Positions 37,872 through 46,940 of a stretch of 64,000 nucleotides of DNA are shown piece by piece. Each line of letters opens with the position of its first letter. Position 1 is the stretch's first letter. The notes beneath the pieces are model-generated. The model was given only the letters and a program-made list of their open reading frames with translations. It was not told the origin of the DNA and did no database searches. This DNA comes from Laspinema palackyanum D2c (GTDB lineage: Bacteria > Cyanobacteriota > Cyanobacteriia > Cyanobacteriales > Laspinemataceae), in assembly GCF_025370875.1 (NCBI RefSeq), contig NZ_JAMXFD010000002.1:527009-591008 (forward strand). The letters run 5' to 3'. The translations under genes were made by a program, and so were the position numbers.

Positions 37872-38474
37872 TTAGGGTTTTGGGGTAGGGAAAGGTGGTG
37901 TATCTAGCGGATCCGGCGAGGGGGGACCATCAATCACGTCCATCAGCAGAAAGCCTTCCCGTTGTGAATCCTTAATTACATCTTGTGAAGGAGGACCATC
38001 AATCGGATCGCCCATCAACATAACCTCCTCTGAGTTCCGCATCATAATAGTATCGATTTCCGGACCAGATCCGGAGTGCGGAATAATAATTTGGGGCTGT
38101 AATAAAACAGGGCAATCGATTGGATCTGGGCATTGTTTCGACGGATAAATATGTAATTGAAATGTCGATTCCCCTTCCACTAGATCTAATGATTCGTGTG
38201 GTACTTCACCTAATTTATATAGGAATCCTTGGGGTCCTATAATTTTTACGGTGTTCATGCCTGAAATTACAGTTAGGGAGAAATCTTGCAGACCATCAAT
38301 ACTGTCAGAAGAGTCTTCCAGATTGCGACTGAATTTCTCCAAAATTCTGTTTTTTACCTCTTCATCGATGATCTCATCTTCTAATAAGTCTTTAAGTAGG
38401 GCAATGGCTGCCATCTGGCTGATATAATTTGGGGGTTGAATAGTTTCAACTGACGGATTAGATGAATCAGGCAT
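37872..38474 (-). CDS. Unknown 200-residue protein with repeated DPIDGPP motifs
   Basis: Soluble acidic protein; I do not recognise a family. Residues 18-50 are helical (QMAAIALLKDLLEDEIIDEE). The last third carries four related motifs: PDPIDCPV, GDPIDGPPS, DVIDGPPS and DPLDTPPF, each D-x-I/L-D-x-P, with the middle two embedded in similar 20-residue units (MLMGDPIDGPPSQ and LLMDVIDGPPSP). It lies 82 bases downstream of the large STAND-WD40 gene in the same direction, the last gene of that operon. It could be an accessory, ligand or effector of the STAND protein, but that is inference from position only. Confidence 0.6.
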   Translation of the reverse strand: MPDSSNPSVETIQPPNYISQMAAIALLKDLLEDEIIDEEVKNRILEKFSRNLEDSSDSIDGLQDFSLTVISGMNTVKIIGPQGFLYKLGEVPHESLDLVEGESTFQLHIYPSKQCPDPIDCPVLLQPQIIIPHSGSGPEIDTIMMRNSEEVMLMGDPIDGPPSQDVIKDSQREGFLLMDVIDGPPSPDPLDTPPFPTPKP

Positions 38475-38556
38475 GATTTTAGTCCTTATTTTTATGAGAG
38501 TGTGAACGGAACTGACAATCGAAATGGAAATTATCTTCTGTTACTTCTATTCGGTT

Positions 38557-41500
38557 CTACTTCATGATTTTCCGGATACTAGAACAGAGATTTTGGTCTT
38601 CTGTCATAACCGAGGGGTTATACTGTAAATAGTCGTGTAGTTCTGCACAGCCGGACTCAATTAACGTAGAGAGAGTTGCGGACTCCACTCTCTGCCAATT
38701 CCACAGAATTACCGTCCTGTCTTGACTGGCTGATGCCAGGGTCTGACCGTCACCACTGAAACTTAAGCTATAAACACTTTCTTCATGCTTGGCAAGAATT
38801 TGGTACGGATCCTCTTCCCACTTCTCTGAGTCCAATTCGCGGCGCCATAATGTGATCGTACCATCCTGGTGAGCTGAGACTAGAGTGTGATCGCCAGGAC
38901 TAAAGATAGCATCATGTACCGCCCCATTCGTAGTATTTAAAGTTTGAATCAATGTACCATCTCGCCGCCAAAGTTTAATGCTTGTGTCTGCACTAGCTGT
39001 CGCAATCCACTGACCATCATGGCTAAAACTGATGTTATTAATTTTTTGACTATGCTCATCAAGTATTGCCAGTCGCTTGCCATCCAGTTGCCAAAGGCTA
39101 ACCTCATTTCCACTACCGACGGCTAGGATCTTACTATCGGGACTGAAATTCACGACGGAAACAACCTCACTAAAATCCTTTAAGGTGAAGATCTCGGTAC
39201 CGTCCCTTTGCCAAATTTTTACAGTTTTATCATGACCAGCAGAGGCGATTCGTTGACCGTCAGGACTGAAACTAACACTCTGGATTACTCCTTTATGGCC
39301 TTTTAATGTTTTAATTAGCGTCCCATCTTGCTTCCATAATTTTATCATTTCATCATAACTGGCAGACGCAATCATTTCGTTGTCAGGACTGAAACTGACG
39401 CTAGAAATTTCTTTATTATGAGCAGGAATTTTTAGCTGAGAATTGGCATTGAGGTCCCAAATCTGGAGGGTTTTGTCATAACTACCAGAAGCAAGTAACG
39501 TACTATCAGGACTAAAACTAACACTGGTCACTCCATTAGTATGTCCGCTCAGTATTTGTAACCAAGGACTGTCCAGTCGCCAAAGTTTGATAGTGCGATC
39601 GTTACTAGCAGAAGCAAGGGTTTTTCCATCTGGACTGAAACGGACATCCCACACAAACCCCTCATGTGCTTTTAAACTTGAGCGGACGGCACTAAATTTT
39701 ATATTCCATAGATTAACAGTTCGGTCATTACTGGCAGAGGCAAGGGTTTTTCCATCTGGACTAAAGCTGATACTACTGACTCTATCTTGATGGCCTGCCA
39801 GCGTCGTGATCGGTGTCCCATCAGACTTCCAAATCTTAATTGTTCGATCCATACTGGCGGAAGCTATTTGCTGACCATCTGGACTAAATAGTATCCGATA
39901 AATGCGATCATTATGCCCTTGGAAAGTTTTAAGTAAAGTTCCATCTACTCGCCAAAGTTTAATTACCCCGTTATAATCCGCAGACACTAAAGTTTGTCTA
40001 TCAGGGCTGAAACTACTATCCGTGACCCAATTTTCATGTCCATTGAGGGTGCGAATTAAAGTACCATCATCCGTTCTCCAGAGTTTAATTTGATTAGTAA
40101 ATGAGGTCGTTGCTGCAACTATCTGGCTGTTGGGACTAAAACTCACACTGTTAAATACCTCCTTTTCTCCGGTTATCGAATTTAATAACGTTCCATCGGG
40201 TTCCCAGAGTTTGATTGTTCCATCAAAGCTGGCAGAGGCAATTTGTTTACCATTAGGACTAAAACTAACATCAGTGACTACATTGGTGTGTCCTCTGAGG
40301 GTACTAACTATAGTCCCATCCAGTCTCCACAGGTTGATAGTTTTATCAATACTTGCCGAAGCCAAAATCTGGCCGTCAGGACTGAAACTGATCCGTCTAA
40401 CTCCATCCTTATGTTTTACTAAAGTATTTCCTAATTGAATGTCAGTCAAAACTATTTTTTGAAGTTGCTGAAAGATTTCTTTTTTAAAACTATCTGGCAA
40501 GGCTTTTGTTTGTAAAACTATTTGACTTGCATTGATGCTTGCTATTAATGCTTTCACCCGATTATTTGATAGCAACAGTGCTTTTGACTCAGAATTAAGA
40601 GCCTGAATTGAGGCCTCTTTGGCTTGTTTCATGACTTCCCATAACACAGTTCCGGCCCCTAGGGATATAAGTGCAAATCCAACTAGCCCTAATCGAACAA
40701 TTCGTCTTGCCTTACTTTGGGCTTCTGCTAATATTTTATTTGCCTCTTGCAAAATTAGCAAACGTTCTTCGCTTTGCTTTCTTTTTGTCCGCTCCTCTTC
40801 TAGTTCTTTCTTAGCTTGCTGGCCTTGTTTTTCCCGGATAAAAGCTACAACATAATCATGCACAAGTTGATAGCGATTATTCGGCATTTCGGGCAATAGT
40901 AATACCAACCCAGAATTCACCAAAACATAAAGAACTAAATCAACTCGCTCAGGTTGATGAACTAAATCAGTGACTAAAACTTTTAAGTCTGATTCTAAAT
41001 CACTGCGAGTTTTCAGAGGCCGGGTATTATTCTCATCGGTGAGTAAATACAAAATAAATTCGGCGAGATCTTTATTTTGAGGGCCACAATCAGCGACAAC
41101 TTCTTCTATATAAGCATGAACCAATTGTTCTTTCGGGTTCGGTCCGAGTTGCTGATACTCAGCAAGAGTGGTTATATCATCGGTTTGCAGTTGTGCGCCG
41201 ACAATTTGCAACTCAATGGGACGGACTGCGTTTAAATTCTCGGCTAAATCTTTGACTACTGCCTCAATTAATCCCGGTTCTAAGGGAAAATGCGCCCGAT
41301 CGCTCAAACTCCGAATGATATCCGCTGCATCTGCGGGTAAAAAATTTCCCACTGCATACAGTGTATTTTTACTCAGAATATCAGAGTCGATCGCCCTGAA
41401 TTCCGGCAGAGAATTATAGGCTAACAAATAATGGATATAATCCTCTCGCAGAGACAGGACGACCTTTACACAAGGAAGTTGAAAACATTTCCCTAAAAAT

Positions 41501-43383
41501 TCAAAGAATTTCAGGCGTTTTTCCGGTTCTTTACAAACGAAGAAAAACTCTTCAAATTGGTCAAAAATTAGCACGGTCACTAAATGATGCGCTTCATTTT
41601 GACGCAATTGTTGCAGAAGCATTTCTACAGAATTGAGACTGAGATTAACAGGAATTCCCTGTTCTCCTAATGCCTCATTCAGTAATTGACCTAACGTTTT
41701 GGCCCAATCTGTATAGAGGCGTTGAGAAACGGGTAATATATCCCGATCGCCTATCAGGGTTTTTTTGAGCGCCGGAAGTAATCCGGCTTGCACCAAGGAA
41801 CTTTTCCCTACCCCTGACTGACCGTGAATTACGGTGAGTTTATATTTGGTACTCCGAATCCGTTCAATTAACCGTTCTACATCTTTTTGTCGTCCTGAAG
41901 CCAAAATTTCCCGGGCTACACTGCCCTGAGATTCTGTTGATATCGGCTGCGATCGCGCTTGTCGTTGGGATTCCAACCGTCCCGCGCCAATAAACGCCCG
42001 CAATCCAAATTGCTGCTCAATCGATAGTCGTTCTTGTTTGCGGTCAAACGCTTTCACATACTGCGATTGCTCATAGTATAGCGATCGCAGCTCCTCCAAA
42101 ATCTCAATATATAACTGCGGATTATCCTCCGGTTCCCCTTTCGCTGCCTCTTCCAGGCGATCTCCTGCTTCCTCTTGTTTCCCGAGTTGTCGCAAACTCC
42201 GAGCCAACAGTAGCAAATATAATCCCTGATGTTGTTTCTGCTCAGGATGCGTGGCCAAAATTTCTAGTGCCTGTTCTGCCAATTCCTTGGCGTGGTCCCA
42301 TTCTTGTTGGTATAGGGCCACTTCTGCTAAAAATCCATAATCTCGGGCCAACTGCACCGTATTCCCGGATTGTTCATGTAATTTAATCGCCACATGAGCC
42401 AGGTCCTGCAAGCTGGAATAGTCGTTCAATTGCAGGAAGACTTCCCCAAGCTGACCGATAAATTGGGCCACCAAGTCGGGTCTTTCCGCTGCTTCAAAGG
42501 AATCCAGGCAACGCTGAAACTCAGATTGGGCTTGTTTCCAGTGCGCCTCACTCTGACTTTGATCCAGTTGCGCCCTGCGAGCGTGACATAATCCAATATG
42601 ATAAATCACTGCTGCCGTACATTCCCCAACCCCTTCGGCATCCTGTTCTTGCCACAATTTTAAACTGTGGTGATAGTAATCTAATGCCTCCTCAATGCGA
42701 TCGCCCGTATAAGCCTCTCGCCCCCATACAAAAGGCAAAGCGGCTTCTAACTCAGGAGTTAAAGGCTGACCCGCCTTTTCCAAATCCTGTAAGGCTAATA
42801 TCATTTCAAACGGATAGCGCTTGCCAAAAATCTCTTGATTGGTGATAAAGCGCTGATTTCCCGTGGCGAAAATCTCCGCAAACAGGTGGTCCTGCTCCTC
42901 TTTTAGGGCCGAAAGTAAGTCGGTTGGGGCGATCGCAAAATGAGTCAAACTCGCCCAACTCTCAAAGTCGGGTGCTAACCGCGTCAACTTTACTGACACC
43001 TCATCATTGATCCAAAATATGACCGGAAAGGGGCAGCTTTTTCTAAATTCCTCTCGCACTTGGTTCAGGGAAGTTAGCACCGCATCCAAAGCAATCACAG
43101 ACTCTAACCCAAACACCATCAACGCATCTGGAGTTTCGTCACCTAGGCGATCGCCCAGGGTAGAATACACCTGTTTGACGGTGGGTTCTAGGACGATTTC
43201 CCGAATGTTTAAGGAACATTCTTGTTGGAGTTGTTGCACCAGGTTATCGCGCAATGTAAGATAATTGCACCGCACTAACATCAGCTTAAATTGTCCCTGG
43301 GACATTTCAATCGCCCAGATCAGTTCTGCCAAGGCCCGCTGATTCTGATTGATGGCATCCGCATCAGATATATTCTCACTCAT
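38557..43383 (-). CDS. STAND-family NTPase with TPR-like region and 14 WD40 repeats
   Basis: A 1608-residue signalling NTPase. In order: an N-terminal alpha/beta domain (about 1-180) without a clear P-loop; a TPR-like helical region (about 220-460); an nSTAND1-type NTPase with Walker A HGQSGVGKSSL (about 520-530) and Walker B VLIFDQFEEF (about 604-613); a helical region with VHDYVVAFIREK; a coiled coil (about 855-895); a single membrane segment LGLVGFALISLGAGTVLW (about 898-915); and 14 WD40 repeats (about 990-1590), enough for two seven-bladed propellers. The upstream GTG at 43392 is in frame, but AGGAG spaced 8 bases from the ATG at 43383 favours the latter. The ATPase gene ends 17 bases upstream, so the pair is an operon. 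Such proteins oligomerise on ligand recognition by the repeats. Confidence 0.87.
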   Translation of the reverse strand: MSENISDADAINQNQRALAELIWAIEMSQGQFKLMLVRCNYLTLRDNLVQQLQQECSLNIREIVLEPTVKQVYSTLGDRLGDETPDALMVFGLESVIALDAVLTSLNQVREEFRKSCPFPVIFWINDEVSVKLTRLAPDFESWASLTHFAIAPTDLLSALKEEQDHLFAEIFATGNQRFITNQEIFGKRYPFEMILALQDLEKAGQPLTPELEAALPFVWGREAYTGDRIEEALDYYHHSLKLWQEQDAEGVGECTAAVIYHIGLCHARRAQLDQSQSEAHWKQAQSEFQRCLDSFEAAERPDLVAQFIGQLGEVFLQLNDYSSLQDLAHVAIKLHEQSGNTVQLARDYGFLAEVALYQQEWDHAKELAEQALEILATHPEQKQHQGLYLLLLARSLRQLGKQEEAGDRLEEAAKGEPEDNPQLYIEILEELRSLYYEQSQYVKAFDRKQERLSIEQQFGLRAFIGAGRLESQRQARSQPISTESQGSVAREILASGRQKDVERLIERIRSTKYKLTVIHGQSGVGKSSLVQAGLLPALKKTLIGDRDILPVSQRLYTDWAKTLGQLLNEALGEQGIPVNLSLNSVEMLLQQLRQNEAHHLVTVLIFDQFEEFFFVCKEPEKRLKFFEFLGKCFQLPCVKVVLSLREDYIHYLLAYNSLPEFRAIDSDILSKNTLYAVGNFLPADAADIIRSLSDRAHFPLEPGLIEAVVKDLAENLNAVRPIELQIVGAQLQTDDITTLAEYQQLGPNPKEQLVHAYIEEVVADCGPQNKDLAEFILYLLTDENNTRPLKTRSDLESDLKVLVTDLVHQPERVDLVLYVLVNSGLVLLLPEMPNNRYQLVHDYVVAFIREKQGQQAKKELEEERTKRKQSEERLLILQEANKILAEAQSKARRIVRLGLVGFALISLGAGTVLWEVMKQAKEASIQALNSESKALLLSNNRVKALIASINASQIVLQTKALPDSFKKEIFQQLQKIVLTDIQLGNTLVKHKDGVRRISFSPDGQILASASIDKTINLWRLDGTIVSTLRGHTNVVTDVSFSPNGKQIASASFDGTIKLWEPDGTLLNSITGEKEVFNSVSFSPNSQIVAATTSFTNQIKLWRTDDGTLIRTLNGHENWVTDSSFSPDRQTLVSADYNGVIKLWRVDGTLLKTFQGHNDRIYRILFSPDGQQIASASMDRTIKIWKSDGTPITTLAGHQDRVSSISFSPDGKTLASASNDRTVNLWNIKFSAVRSSLKAHEGFVWDVRFSPDGKTLASASNDRTIKLWRLDSPWLQILSGHTNGVTSVSFSPDSTLLASGSYDKTLQIWDLNANSQLKIPAHNKEISSVSFSPDNEMIASASYDEMIKLWKQDGTLIKTLKGHKGVIQSVSFSPDGQRIASAGHDKTVKIWQRDGTEIFTLKDFSEVVSVVNFSPDSKILAVGSGNEVSLWQLDGKRLAILDEHSQKINNISFSHDGQWIATASADTSIKLWRRDGTLIQTLNTTNGAVHDAIFSPGDHTLVSAHQDGTITLWRRELDSEKWEEDPYQILAKHEESVYSLSFSGDGQTLASASQDRTVILWNWQRVESATLSTLIESGCAELHDYLQYNPSVMTEDQNLCSSIRKIMK

Positions 43384-43400
43384 GAGTTCCACTCCTGTGC

Positions 43401-44786
43401 TTATGCCAACAAAATCGGGTTAATATCGAACCAAGAGCCTGCCGCATCGCGATATTCGTACACGAACATACTGCGAATCAGGATGTGATCGTCTTGTTTT
43501 TTCGGCAGTTGTTTTCTTTCGGTAACTCGCCGTAGTAATTCCCACTCTTCATCACTTATGGCTAAAGTGCGTTCGTTGCGATAGGCGCGAATCACATCTT
43601 CTAGGGTTTGACGAGCGATCGGGAGTCCGGTTTGTCTTTTAATCCCATCATTCAGGATTCGGATCACATAGCGAATATGACCCCCACTGATCTGACACAA
43701 TCGATCAAGGGTCTGAGCATCTTCAAAGAGAGTAGTAATTTTTTCCAGGCGCTTTTCTGGCTCCAACTGAGGAAAAGCTCGGGCGAGTACCATTTGACGG
43801 AGGAGGTCCATACCTTCAGTGTTCTCACTCCCATCTCGGCAGAGGACCGGGACCATCGGCAACACCTGGGGTTCGCTGATAAAGCGCTCGATCAGGGTGC
43901 TGAAGTCGTTGGAGAATCGCAATGCCAGAGGCATGGTATAAACGACGTGACAGTGCAGCGATCGCAACTGTTCACCGCGATCGACAAAGAGGTACTCTTG
44001 TTGAGGACGTCCCCAAGGTTTCGGTGAACTATCTACTCTGTCCAGATTATCGACGATCGCCACGAGTCCTTTTTTGCCATGCTGCTTCAGCTTGGCGATC
44101 GCTGGTTCGAGGATTTCTTTATTAATCGCATCGATAATTCCATTAGTTTGGGGTTCGAGATATCCTCTTAATTTGCTGCGCAGATCGGGACTGTGTTTCA
44201 CCTTGGCAGTAATTTTAGCAATTCCCATTGCTACAACCGTAATCCCTTCTTTACCTGCACTGAATTGATTGCCCAAGGCATCAACCGTTATCCCTTCTTT
44301 GCTGGCGGTGACTTTATTGCCCAAGGCTTCTATTTCAAAGTTGTCAAACTCAAGTTCGGTTTGTAAAAGTTTGGCTGCGCCTTGGAGAATACTTTTTAGT
44401 CGCTTGGGTTCTTCTAGGGTGAGGCGATCGAGACTTTCACTCACTCGTTTGGCGATCGCCAGCAAAATATCTCCCACATCCACATCGCCCATTTCCAAGT
44501 CTTTGGACGACTCGAAATAGACCACATGAAAGCCTTCCCGTTCTAACTCTGCTTTGAGACGCAGTAATTCCGTAGACTTCCCGCAGCCAATATGTCCTGT
44601 CAACAGTTGACAAGTGGGCTGTTCTGGGGACCAAAGGGTAATGTTATTCTTTAAATCCTCAATAATTTTGCCCCCGCGCACGGAGGAAAAATCAATATAA
44701 TATTTCCGGTCTAGTTCAGAATCTCCGACAGATAGTGTCTTACTCGGATCTGTAGCCTTAAAGAATTCCTTAAAATCAACCATCAT
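43401..44786 (-). CDS. P-loop ATPase partner of the STAND-WD40 protein
   Basis: A 461-residue AAA-like/STAND-related ATPase. Walker A is TGHIGCGKSTEL (residues 63-74) and Walker B LVAIVDNLDRVDS (241-253); a sensor-like Arg lies in VVYTMPLALRFSNDF. The C-terminal part (350-440) resembles a winged-helix/lid region. Between the motifs is a tandem duplication: residues 154-171 (EALGNKVTASKEGITVDA) are repeated as ALGNQFSAGKEGITVVAMG at 170-188. ATG at 44786 follows AGGG; ATG 44783 is an alternative. It begins an operon whose second gene, the STAND-WD40 protein, starts 17 bases after its stop. Function is not known; a conflict or signal-transduction role is inferred from context. Confidence 0.75.
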   Translation of the reverse strand: MMVDFKEFFKATDPSKTLSVGDSELDRKYYIDFSSVRGGKIIEDLKNNITLWSPEQPTCQLLTGHIGCGKSTELLRLKAELEREGFHVVYFESSKDLEMGDVDVGDILLAIAKRVSESLDRLTLEEPKRLKSILQGAAKLLQTELEFDNFEIEALGNKVTASKEGITVDALGNQFSAGKEGITVVAMGIAKITAKVKHSPDLRSKLRGYLEPQTNGIIDAINKEILEPAIAKLKQHGKKGLVAIVDNLDRVDSSPKPWGRPQQEYLFVDRGEQLRSLHCHVVYTMPLALRFSNDFSTLIERFISEPQVLPMVPVLCRDGSENTEGMDLLRQMVLARAFPQLEPEKRLEKITTLFEDAQTLDRLCQISGGHIRYVIRILNDGIKRQTGLPIARQTLEDVIRAYRNERTLAISDEEWELLRRVTERKQLPKKQDDHILIRSMFVYEYRDAAGSWFDINPILLA

Positions 44787-45255
44787 AATGCTTACCCTGT
44801 TACTGAGGTATGAAACGCGCCTGATTGGGGTTAGGGGCGAGATGCCGACCTGATGGTTATTTTCAGACTGATATCTAAGTCTTCGGGACAGTTTAAAAGT
44901 TATTAATTTAAACTGTTTTCTGTTTCTTTCTTACTCGATTTACACTTAAATTGTCAAGAGATAAATTAATAAGTTTTAATAAAGATAACCGGATTAAATG
45001 CTGTTATAAAAAGCAACTTTTAGACTAGAGTTATAAAAAATCCAGACAGGGTAAAGGTTTTGAGACGAGGTACCCGAACAACTGCATGAATTGAAATGTG
45101 AAGAATGGGTAAAGCCGTGAAAAGGGTCTCCTCAGCCCTAAAACAGTTAGGGGCCAAAGACTAAGAATTATGGTTTAGATTGCCACAACTTCCCAGACTC
45201 TAGCCCCTAACTTGAGGGTTGAGGGAATTACATTGCTCCACAGAGCAAAATGCAA
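44787..45255. other. Spacer between cpcG and the ATPase operon
   Basis: No gene in 469 bases. GTTAGGGGC at 45146-45154 and GCCCCTAAC at 45203-45211 are a 9-bp dyad separated by 48 bases, which could form a large stem in the cpcG 3' region. AT-rich sequence 44900-45040 probably contains the promoter of the ATPase operon; no exact hexamers were resolved. Confidence 0.45.
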
Positions 45256-46017
45256 TTACTTCTTACGGGGAACCAACGCTTCGTAATTCATACTGAACGT
45301 AGAAACGCGGGTGGGGGGGTTACCTTTCCCGTTGTTGAGGTTACGCGCCATATCCATATAGAGGGAGGGGTCGCCTGCACGAGCCACCTTGTCTTGGGGA
45401 ACGTAGCGGCGCACTTGGGTTTGCCAGATGATTTGTGGGAAGCCCAACTGAGCGCGATGGTATTCGCCATAACGCGGGGTTTTCAGGTTAAAGGGAGTTT
45501 CACCTTTAGCCTGTTGGGGTAGAATCCGCCGACGCTGATAGGGAACCGTATTGTAGCCAAAGCTGTTCAGGTACTCTTCGCTATCGAGGACAGCATCGAT
45601 AAACCCTTGGACACCCTTGGTGGCGATGACGATAGACCATGCAATTTTTTCGCGTTCGTTGTAAACGTCGCGGCCTAAAATGCGCTGGACGCAAATTTCG
45701 GCGAAACGGTAGTTGCTGTTGGTCTCGTAGTTGAGCCGAACGAAGGCATCCGAAGTGGCCAAAGCGCGAATGAAATCACGAACGGTGATTTGACCATATC
45801 TCAGTTGAGATTCCGCGAAGGTTTGGCGGTTGCTCTTGAGGGTTTGGTGTTCGCTGAAGATTTGGCGGTAGCTGGCCCAAATCACCTCATCCATCTCCGA
45901 AGGAGAGGGAAGGTTTTCGGTGGTATAGATTTTGGGTTGCTCGTCGCTTCCCACTTCATATCCAGCAACCCGCTGGTTTTGGCTCTTAGGAGCGTACTGT
46001 AACAAAGGTAATGCCAC
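45256..46017 (-). CDS. cpcG: Phycobilisome rod-core linker polypeptide CpcG
   Basis: A 253-residue linker that attaches phycocyanin rods to the allophycocyanin core. The Pfam linker domain occupies about residues 15-150: [19 protein letters not shown], the [19 protein letters not shown] block and [20 protein letters not shown] are diagnostic. The C-terminal part (about 180-253) is basic with [20 protein letters not shown], the region that contacts the core in CpcG proteins. It is monocistronic as seen; the upstream minus-strand genes include cpcS, the bilin lyase. Confidence 0.93.
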   Translation of the reverse strand: MALPLLQYAPKSQNQRVAGYEVGSDEQPKIYTTENLPSPSEMDEVIWASYRQIFSEHQTLKSNRQTFAESQLRYGQITVRDFIRALATSDAFVRLNYETNSNYRFAEICVQRILGRDVYNEREKIAWSIVIATKGVQGFIDAVLDSEEYLNSFGYNTVPYQRRRILPQQAKGETPFNLKTPRYGEYHRAQLGFPQIIWQTQVRRYVPQDKVARAGDPSLYMDMARNLNNGKGNPPTRVSTFSMNYEALVPRKK

Positions 46018-46283
46018 GTCAGAATCTCCGTAAGTTCAAATTTTAACTTCTGCTTTCAGTGGCAGATGCAGCGAATTGGCCCTTAAGGTATGGGAACCTC
46101 CTAGTCCAGACAAATTGGGTCTGTTCTAGGGATGGCTTGAACCCGTAGCGCTCAACGGTCACTGCTACCGACTGACTGCCGATTTCAATAAATAGACATC
46201 CTTCAGATTACGGGATGACGGTCAGATCAGTTTCATTTTTCTCACCGAACGCAACAATCTGTAATATTTCGCCACAAAAAGTA

Positions 46284-46940
46284 TTATCCGTTACCCTGCC
46301 AGAAGGCCAAGGGTTCAGGGGTGGCGTTACAGTGTGGCCAATTTCTTAACATCTGATCCATTGCCCTCTCATCCATGCCTGTGGCGTTGGGGGGTTCGAG
46401 TCCCAGTCCCAAACACAGATGGGTGAGGACCTCTAGCAGTCGGGCGTCATGTCCTGGGGACCTCAAATAGGCATGAGCATATTCATGAACAACAATGCTT
46501 AACCAGTCCTGGGGTGCAGTCCGACCCACATCGATGACGATCGCCACCGGATCTACCAGGATATTGCAAAGGGCATCAATCCCATAGTCCGGGGCGATCG
46601 GGGCGGCAAAAATGACTATGTTTCGCCGTTCAGACGCGGGAAAACACTGATGGCAGGCTTCCAGATACTCCCGCAATTCCTGGTTGATGGTTTCGATATG
46701 CTCTCCAATCCAAGTACAGATGCGGATCCGCTCGATAATGTCTTCCCCTGACCAAATGGTACTGGGGTCGATCGCAATCTGACGCACTGCATTGAGATAA
46801 TCGGACCCCCGGACTAGGGGGTCCGACATGATGGGGGGGATGGGGGAGATAGGGGGGATGGGGGAGTTTTCGGGACTCCCCTGGTCTTCCTTTTGATTAC
46901 CAGCCGAAGGCGGAATGGAATTGGGGGGTGGTTCTGGCAT
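46284..46940 (-). CDS. Predicted zincin-like protein (HEYAH motif) overlapping cpcS
   Basis: A 218-residue protein with a Pro-rich N-terminus (residues 1-40, with PIPPISPIPPI) and a globular part from about 45. WLSIVVHEYAHAYLRSPGHD at residues 147-166 holds HEYAH, the HExxH zinc site of metallopeptidases; H173 in VLTHLC could be further ligand, but no third ligand is certain. Cys residues at 96 and 99 (CHQC) are also notable. It has no signal peptide. The ATG at 46940, preceded by GGAAGAG, overlaps cpcS by 44 bases; M38 at 46829 is an alternative that avoids the overlap and the Pro-rich part, but lacks a ribosome binding site. Co-expression with cpcS is likely; a link to phycobilisome biology is inferred only. 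Confidence 0.65.
   Translation of the reverse strand: MPEPPPNSIPPSAGNQKEDQGSPENSPIPPISPIPPIMSDPLVRGSDYLNAVRQIAIDPSTIWSGEDIIERIRICTWIGEHIETINQELREYLEACHQCFPASERRNIVIFAAPIAPDYGIDALCNILVDPVAIVIDVGRTAPQDWLSIVVHEYAHAYLRSPGHDARLLEVLTHLCLGLGLEPPNATGMDERAMDQMLRNWPHCNATPEPLAFWQGNG
46801..46826. repeat. 10-bp inverted repeat inside the zincin-like gene
   Basis: TCGGACCCCC at 46801-46810 and GGGGGTCCGA at 46817-46826 with loop GGACTA. It lies immediately beside the G-rich block at 46833 and just after the alternative start codon at 46829. Confidence 0.7.
46833..46864 (+). other. G-quadruplex-forming sequence
   Basis: Four G-tracts of 7, 5, 6 and 5 bases separated by 2, 5 and 2 bases on the plus strand, fitting the canonical G4 pattern. 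It is the template strand of the zincin-like gene, encoding its Pro/Ile-rich segment if the upstream start is used. Confidence 0.7.

Noticed and set aside
46391..46420. tRNA-like GGTTCGAGTCC motif
   Set aside because: It lies within the zincin-like coding frame and no cloverleaf can be drawn around it.
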